Source: Erythrobacter sp. | GTDB taxonomy: Bacteria > Pseudomonadota > Alphaproteobacteria > Sphingomonadales > Sphingomonadaceae | NCBI GenBank assembly: GCA_003483125.1 | Contig: DMWU01000062.1 | Span: 1 to 11,805 of the forward strand | Length of the DNA: 11,805 nt | Reading direction: 5' to 3' | In this document: piece by piece, positions 7,527 to 11,805 of the stretch | How positions within the stretch are numbered: position 1 is the first letter of the stretch | Layout of the letters: each line of letters opens with the position of its first letter | The notes under the pieces: model-generated | The model's database searches: none | Seen by the model: the letters and a program-made list of their open reading frames with translations, nothing else | Told to the model about the DNA's origin: nothing | Program-made: the position numbers and the translations under genes

Positions 7527-8894
7527 TTAGCCTGCCGTTGAGGCAACTGCCTCAGCTTCGGCTGGAACCGGAGCGTTCGCAGCGGCTTCCTGTTTCGCAA
7601 ATGCAATCCACAACTGGGCGATCGGGGCACGATCACCTTGTATCTGAGCGAACGAAGCGATTGCTTCGTAGAACTTGCCTTGTTCTACCTGACTGATCCC
7701 AAGCCTTGTGAATACCAAATTCCGATCGGCTTCGGGCATATCTGCGGCCTTTGCGTAAAACTCTTCAGCCTTCGCGCTTTCACCATAATTCAGAAAAGTG
7801 TCACCAGCCGCGATAACCGTTCGCAAGCCGGCATCATCTGCGCGCGCGTCACTTTCCAACGCTGGCAGGTCGGCCAGGTCGCTTTCGATCCTGTCCGTCG
7901 CGGTACGCAATGAATCGCTGACGAAAATATCATCTCTGCTGACCCGACGCGTGTCATAACCATGTTGGATTACCTCTTCGACTTCCTTGGGCAGGCGGCG
8001 AGGATCGGCTGCTTCGATGTAATCGATATACTCATATTTTTCCTGGATAGCGTCGACACGAAATCCGAGCCGCAGAAGGTCCAGCATTTCAGGATGTTCA
8101 AATACGTTCAGATTGCGAGTGATGTTGATTGCATCGCGCCAATTTCCCTGGCTTGGATAATCAACAATCCATGTCGTTACGATATCATAAACATGTGGCG
8201 TAACTTCGTTGTTATACGCAACAGTCAGCCCGCGCCTGTACCAATGCTCGTCAACTTCCATACCAGCAGCCTTGCGCTGCTCGATCGCTGATGAAAGGTA
8301 ATCGAGCCCTTCCTCGAATCGATTTTCGGAGAAGAAGCTCTCGGCCATATTCACGCGTAGCTGTTCGGTCGAAATATTAGCCGAGCTGAAATTCGCATCA
8401 ATGGCATTTTGCAGGTAGGTGCGGCCCTCAGCGTATTGGCCGGCAACGGTGAGCAGCTGATATGCTATGAAGTTGAATTGCCCGATCTGGGCTGGCGCGG
8501 TTTTGCCGCTGTTGATCATCATCTTCATGCCTTCAAGCTGATAAGCTTGGTCTTGGGTCCTGGCACCGATGTTATAGACAATATTGCCGCCAGCGAATTG
8601 TTCGTCGGCAGAGATTGCCAGCGCCTTCATCGCAGGCACCAGTGCCTTCGCGGCAGCGATGTCGCCACCCTCATTCTTCATGATCTCATCAATCGGGGTG
8701 TACGCCTCGATAAATTCCTTTGAGTATGCGGCGCGCTCTTCTTTCTGCCTTTTATCTTTCTTGCGCTGCATCGCATGAGCAGGATCAGCGAATCCCGTAG
8801 CCACAACCGCAGAGCCTGTCGCCAAAGCGATTGCCAGCGCCAGATGCGATCGGGCCTTACAACGAAGACGCTGGTTAGAAACGAAAAAAAACAT
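7527..8894 (-). CDS. Exported TPR-like protein of unknown function
   Basis: 455 residues; I do not recognise a named family. The N-terminus is a Sec signal peptide: basic n-region (RLRCKARSH), hydrophobic core LALAIALATGSAVVATGFA and a likely cleavage site after AHA near residue 41. A highly charged stretch (MQRKKDKRQKEE) follows. The rest is predominantly helical, with tetratricopeptide-like pairs around 143-168 (IAYQLLTVAGQYAEGRTYLQNAI), 180-210 (AESFFSENRFEEGLDYLSSAI) and 362-412 (GDTFLNYGESAKAEEFYAKAA, GISQVEQGKFYEAIASF). The C-terminal 20 residues are Ala/Pro/Glu rich. A periplasmic scaffold or complex-assembly role is plausible but not shown. The start is secure: AGGAG lies 7 nt upstream of the ATG. 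It is convergent with the NYN gene and divergent from gyrA, with no operon partner visible. Confidence 0.85.
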   Translation of the reverse strand: MFFFVSNQRLRCKARSHLALAIALATGSAVVATGFADPAHAMQRKKDKRQKEERAAYSKEFIEAYTPIDEIMKNEGGDIAAAKALVPAMKALAISADEQFAGGNIVYNIGARTQDQAYQLEGMKMMINSGKTAPAQIGQFNFIAYQLLTVAGQYAEGRTYLQNAIDANFSSANISTEQLRVNMAESFFSENRFEEGLDYLSSAIEQRKAAGMEVDEHWYRRGLTVAYNNEVTPHVYDIVTTWIVDYPSQGNWRDAINITRNLNVFEHPEMLDLLRLGFRVDAIQEKYEYIDYIEAADPRRLPKEVEEVIQHGYDTRRVSRDDIFVSDSLRTATDRIESDLADLPALESDARADDAGLRTVIAAGDTFLNYGESAKAEEFYAKAADMPEADRNLVFTRLGISQVEQGKFYEAIASFAQIQGDRAPIAQLWIAFAKQEAAANAPVPAEAEAVASTAG

Positions 8895-8952
8895 TTTGAT
8901 ACTCCTGAATCAGACATTACTGCCCCCGCTGTAGGAGCTCTGTTTTGGCTTT

Positions 8953-8973
8953 CAGGAGGGCCATGGCCTCCTG
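8953..8973. repeat. Interrupted palindrome carrying SD-like and ATG sequences on both strands
   Basis: The 21 bases read as a perfect 20-bp palindrome with one extra G at 8960 (arms CAGGAGG and CCTCCTG around CCATGG). As RNA it can fold into a hairpin of nine or more pairs. Both strands show AGGAGG followed by an ATG at the centre: on plus, an open frame of 46 codons (8963-9103); on minus, 15 codons (8964-8917). No T-tract follows, so it is not an ordinary terminator. It could be a protein-binding site, an mRNA structure, or coincidence. Confidence 0.5.
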
Positions 8974-8980
8974 CGCTCAG

Positions 8981-8990
8981 ATTTGCAAAT
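8981..8990. repeat. 10-bp perfect palindrome ATTTGCAAAT
   Basis: Self-complementary ATTTGCAAAT located 7 bp after the 8953-8973 palindrome. A symmetric A+T-rich site of this size between divergent genes could be a dimeric regulator site; I cannot name the regulator. Confidence 0.35.
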
Positions 8991-9008
8991 TCTACTGCCC
9001 CAAAATGC

Positions 9009-9036
9009 CTGAATGCGTATTGAACGCATGGTTCAG
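9009..9036. repeat. Bulged inverted repeat upstream of gyrA
   Basis: CTGAATGCGT (9009-9018) pairs with ACGCAT then TCAG (9024-9029 and 9033-9036), with a 5-nt loop and a 3-nt bulge. An alternative reading is the symmetric half-site pair TGAAC-N5-GTTCA at 9021-9035, which looks operator-like. It does not match the alphaproteobacterial LexA box (GTTC-N7-GTTC). Function unknown. Confidence 0.35.
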
Positions 9037-9195
9037 TCTCGCGCTCAATTCTATCGTTTCAGGAAGTACGCTTTGTGTGGATAAAGCCTCAAAAATCACA
9101 TGATATTTAGATCTTTTGGTGGCGCAAACGGGTGCTGAAGCCTACATTGTAAAAGTATTCAAAATTGAACCTGTGTGACCGGAAAAGGCTAAGCC

Positions 9196-11805
9196 TTGAG
9201 CGACGAAACCGATACAATAATTCCTGCGTCCCCTATGGGCGAGTTTGATCGCGTCGACATCGTTGAGGAGATGAAGGCGAGCTATCTGGATTACGCCATG
9301 AGCGTGATCGTTAGCCGCGCACTACCTGACGTCCGCGACGGTCTGAAGCCGGTGCACCGCCGGATACTTTTTGCCAGTCAGGAAGGTGGCTTTGTAGCTG
9401 GTCGTCCCTATCGCAAAAGCGCCAAAATTGTGGGTGACGTGATGGGTAACTATCACCCGCATGGTGACGCCGCGATCTATGACGCGCTTGCGCGAATGAC
9501 CCAGCCTTGGTCGTTGCGCGTGCCGCTCGTCGATGGCCAGGGTAACTTTGGTTCGATGGACCCTGATCCACCAGCCTCCATGCGTTATACTGAGGCGAGG
9601 TTGGCGCGAGTCTCCAACAGCCTTCTTGACGATCTCGACAAGGACACGGTTGATTTTGCCGACAACTATGATGGCTCACGTAGCGAGCCTACAGTTCTCC
9701 CGGCCCGTTTTCCTAACCTGCTCGTCAATGGCGCCGGCGGCATTGCTGTGGGTATGGCCACTAATGTGCCGCCCCACAATTTGGGTGAAGTTATCGAGGG
9801 ATGCCTCGCCTTTATCGAGAACCCTGCAATCACCTCGGAAGAGTTAATCCAGCATATTCCTGGTCCTGATTTTCCGACGGCACCGCTGATCTTGGGCCAG
9901 TCCGGTGCGAAGGCCGCCTACACAACTGGTCGCGGTTCGATCCTCATGCGGTGTCGGCACGAGATCGAGGAAAAAAAGGGGGACAAACGCGCAATCGTCT
10001 TTAGCTCAATCCCTTACCAGGTGGGCAAATCGAATCTGGTAGAGAAGATTGCCGAAGCAGCCAAAGACAAGCGCATTGAAGGCATTTCCGATATTCGCGA
10101 CGAAAGCTCACGCGAAGGTGTTCGTGTGGTCGTCGACCTCAAACGAGATGCTACGCCTGAAGTCGTATTGAACCAGATCTGGCGACATACACCTGCCCAA
10201 GCCAGCTTCCCTGCCAATATGCTGGCTATTCGCGGCGGAAGGCCAGAAACCCTGATGCTGCGCGACATCATCCAGTCGTTTATTTCGTTCCGCGAAGAGG
10301 TCATTACGCGACGGACCAAATTCGAGTTGAACAAAGCTCGCGATCGAGCGCATATCTTGCTGGGACTGGTGGTTGCAGTCTCGAACCTCGATGAAGTCGT
10401 GGCAATCATTCGCGGATCGTCGAACCCTGCGGATGCTCGAGCGAAATTGCTCGAACGCGAATGGGCGATCGGCGACATCGCCCAATATATTCGCCTTGTG
10501 GAAGCCATTGAACCGAATGCCGAGCAGGAAGGCGGAGCTTACCGCCTCAGCGAACGCCAGGTGAAAGCAATCCTTGATTTGCGTCTCCACCGACTTACGG
10601 CGCTTGGCCGCGATGAAATCGGCGATGAGCTAAAAGAGCTTGCAACCGCGATCGAAGAGTTTCTCTCAATTCTGGCTGATCGCGTGAAACTCTATGGCGT
10701 CATGCGAGATGAGCTTGTCGAGATCCGTGATACATACGCGACGCCGCGCGTTTCGGAGATTGCTCCGGCTTGGGACGGGATCGAAGATGAAGACCTGATC
10801 GAGCGCGATGAAATGGTCGTTACCGTCACGCATGACGGCTATATCAAGCGCACACCGCTTTCGACCTTCCGGGCACAAAATCGCGGCGGCAAAGGTCGAG
10901 CCGGCATGTCGACCAAGGATGAAGATGCGGTTTCAGAAATGTTCGTCACTTCGACGCACAACCCGGTGCTGTTCTTCTCGACAGCAGGCAAGGTCTATCG
11001 CCTGAAAGTCTGGAGACTGCCGGAAGGCGGTCCCACCACACGCGGAAGACCGATAGTCAACATGCTGCCGGCGCTTGATGAAGGTGAAACGATCCGAACC
11101 GTGCTCCCCCTGCCCGAAGACGAAGACAGCTGGGGCGCATTGAGTGTGGTGTTTGCAACCGCCAAGGGTAGCGTGCGCCGCAACAGCATGGACGCCTTCA
11201 CCAATATTCCGTCGAATGGTAAATATGCGATGAAATTCGACGAGGATAGCGATGACCGTTTGATCGGCGTGGCCCTGCTCGAATCTACGGATGATGTCTT
11301 GCTGGCATCTCGGCGGGGTAAGGCAATTAGGTTTGCGGGCGACGATGTCCGTGAATTCACTTCGCGGACCTCGACTGGCGTTCGCGGTATGAAGCTCAAG
11401 GAAGACGACGAAGTCGTATCGCTGTCGATACTTCATCGAGTGGGCACCGAACCTGAAGAACGTGAGCAGTATGTGAAATTTGCGCCCTGGAAAGCTGAAA
11501 AAGAGGGCGAGCCCGAGCTTTCAGCCGAGCGATTTGCGGAACTGCAAGACAACGAGCAATTCATCCTCACCGTCTGCGCAAATGGTTATGGCAAGGTCTC
11601 AACTGCTTACGAATATCGCCGGATTGGGCGCGGCGGACAGGGCATTGTGAATATCGACAATATCAAGCGCAATGGCCCTGTTGTGGCCAGCTTCCCGGTT
11701 ACGCATAGCCAGCAGCTGATGCTGGTTACAGACCAGGCAAAGCTTATCCGACTGCCGCTCGACCTGCGTCACCTGGCAGAGGATGAAGAAGCAGCTGACA
11801 AGGCG
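9196..11805 (+). CDS. gyrA: DNA gyrase subunit A (partial, C-terminus outside window)
   Basis: Catalytic strand-cleaving subunit of DNA gyrase, which introduces negative supercoils with GyrB. The open frame gives 870 residues to the right edge, so only the extreme C-terminus is missing. Seen: YLDYAMSVIVSRALPDVRDGLKPVHRR (30-56), the helix-turn-helix with NYHPHGDAAIYD (85-96), the catalytic tyrosine Y131 in MRYTE, and the C-terminal beta-pinwheel with the GyrA box QNRGGKG (561-567), which marks gyrase rather than topoisomerase IV ParC. The residue equivalent to E. coli Ser83 is Ala92; the Asp87 equivalent is Asp96. The start is taken as TTG at 9196 (reading SDETDTI): AAAAGG lies 7 nt upstream. 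The next in-frame ATG is at 9235 (residue 14), without a clear ribosome-binding site. The gene follows the 301-bp divergent region. Confidence 0.97.
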   Translation, partial: MSDETDTIIPASPMGEFDRVDIVEEMKASYLDYAMSVIVSRALPDVRDGLKPVHRRILFASQEGGFVAGRPYRKSAKIVGDVMGNYHPHGDAAIYDALARMTQPWSLRVPLVDGQGNFGSMDPDPPASMRYTEARLARVSNSLLDDLDKDTVDFADNYDGSRSEPTVLPARFPNLLVNGAGGIAVGMATNVPPHNLGEVIEGCLAFIENPAITSEELIQHIPGPDFPTAPLILGQSGAKAAYTTGRGSILMRCRHEIEEKKGDKRAIVFSSIPYQVGKSNLVEKIAEAAKDKRIEGISDIRDESSREGVRVVVDLKRDATPEVVLNQIWRHTPAQASFPANMLAIRGGRPETLMLRDIIQSFISFREEVITRRTKFELNKARDRAHILLGLVVAVSNLDEVVAIIRGSSNPADARAKLLEREWAIGDIAQYIRLVEAIEPNAEQEGGAYRLSERQVKAILDLRLHRLTALGRDEIGDELKELATAIEEFLSILADRVKLYGVMRDELVEIRDTYATPRVSEIAPAWDGIEDEDLIERDEMVVTVTHDGYIKRTPLSTFRAQNRGGKGRAGMSTKDEDAVSEMFVTSTHNPVLFFSTAGKVYRLKVWRLPEGGPTTRGRPIVNMLPALDEGETIRTVLPLPEDEDSWGALSVVFATAKGSVRRNSMDAFTNIPSNGKYAMKFDEDSDDRLIGVALLESTDDVLLASRRGKAIRFAGDDVREFTSRTSTGVRGMKLKEDDEVVSLSILHRVGTEPEEREQYVKFAPWKAEKEGEPELSAERFAELQDNEQFILTVCANGYGKVSTAYEYRRIGRGGQGIVNIDNIKRNGPVVASFPVTHSQQLMLVTDQAKLIRLPLDLRHLAEDEEAADKA

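Larger units (their letters stand above)
8963..9103 (+). other. Candidate small ORF, 46 codons, cysteine-rich, upstream of gyrA
   Basis: ATG at 8963 with AGGAGG at 8954-8959 (spacer of three bases) and TGA at 9101-9103. The predicted peptide begins MASCAQICKFYCPKMPEC and has five cysteines (four with spacing C-x3-C-x3-C-x5-C), a central hydrophobic stretch and no family I recognise. It lies on the gyrA strand, 92 bp upstream of the gyrA start. The Shine-Dalgarno sequence would be trapped in the 8953-8973 hairpin. Because that palindrome produces the same SD-ATG layout on the other strand, the ORF may be fortuitous. Confidence 0.2.
8895..9195. promoter_or_regulatory. Divergent intergenic region between the TPR gene and gyrA
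   Basis: A 301-bp stretch without a confident gene, which must contain promoters for the TPR gene (minus) and gyrA (plus). It holds an interrupted palindrome at 8953-8973, a 10-bp perfect palindrome at 8981-8990, a bulged inverted repeat at 9009-9036 and an A+T-rich segment at 9087-9116 and 9146-9170, which is the likeliest gyrA promoter zone. I could not assign convincing -35/-10 hexamers. AAAAGG at 9183-9188 is the gyrA ribosome-binding site. Confidence 0.5.

Noticed and set aside
8953..8973. Intrinsic transcription terminator
   Set aside because: The hairpin is strong, but it lies between two divergent gene starts and has no T-tract on the 3' side of either strand.
8775..9023. 82-codon plus-strand frame across the TPR gene start
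   Set aside because: Mostly antisense to the signal-peptide region of the TPR gene and lacks a ribosome-binding site; the SD-preceded frame at 8963 is the better candidate in this region.
9021..9035. LexA/SOS box upstream of gyrA
   Set aside because: TGAAC-N5-GTTCA is symmetric, but it fits neither the alphaproteobacterial direct-repeat GTTC-N7-GTTC nor the Gram-positive GAAC-N4-GTTC spacing.
10014..10508. 164-codon minus-strand open frame inside gyrA
   Set aside because: Antisense to the highly conserved GyrA coding region; Arg/Ser-rich translation with no family features.

Overview
The window looks like ordinary chromosome of an alphaproteobacterium, most likely of the Sphingomonadales/Erythrobacteraceae type. 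I infer this from gene order and protein families, not from a database search. The markers are a dusB(nifR3)-ntrB-ntrC operon, a fused ispDF gene, a lipA/COQ10-like pair, a GyrA with alanine at the quinolone-determining serine position, and intermediate GC with weak Shine-Dalgarno signals. There is no rRNA, tRNA, CRISPR array, insertion sequence or phage gene.

Layout. 1-2860 (minus): dusB, then ntrB, then ntrC, joined by two ATGA stop/start overlaps; ntrC runs off the left edge. 2941-4607 (plus): ispDF then cinA, divergent from dusB. 4568-5994 (minus): lipA then a COQ10/RatA-like START-domain gene, whose 3' end overlaps the cinA 3' end tail to tail by 40 bp. 6081-7471 (plus): a beta-carbonic anhydrase and a NYN-domain nuclease-like protein with a C-terminal OST-HTH-like segment, divergent from lipA. 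A hairpin at 7477-7507 sits between this pair and the convergent gene at 7527-8894 (minus), which encodes an exported TPR-like protein of unknown function. 8895-9195: a gene-poor 301-bp divergent intergenic region with several inverted repeats. 9196-11805 (plus): gyrA with a TTG start, cut by the right edge.

How the genes work together. NtrB/NtrC form the nitrogen two-component pair (PAS-histidine kinase and sigma-54 activator), co-transcribed with a tRNA dihydrouridine synthase. IspDF carries out two steps of the non-mevalonate isoprenoid pathway, and the COQ10-like protein probably binds the isoprenoid quinone. LipA makes lipoyl cofactor. The remaining genes are housekeeping (CinA/PncC, carbonic anhydrase, GyrA) or poorly characterised (NYN protein, TPR protein).

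I see no convincing new biological system. The least explained elements are the 8895-9195 region, where a near-perfect palindrome puts a Shine-Dalgarno/ATG pair on both strands, the NYN/OST-HTH protein, and the exported TPR protein.
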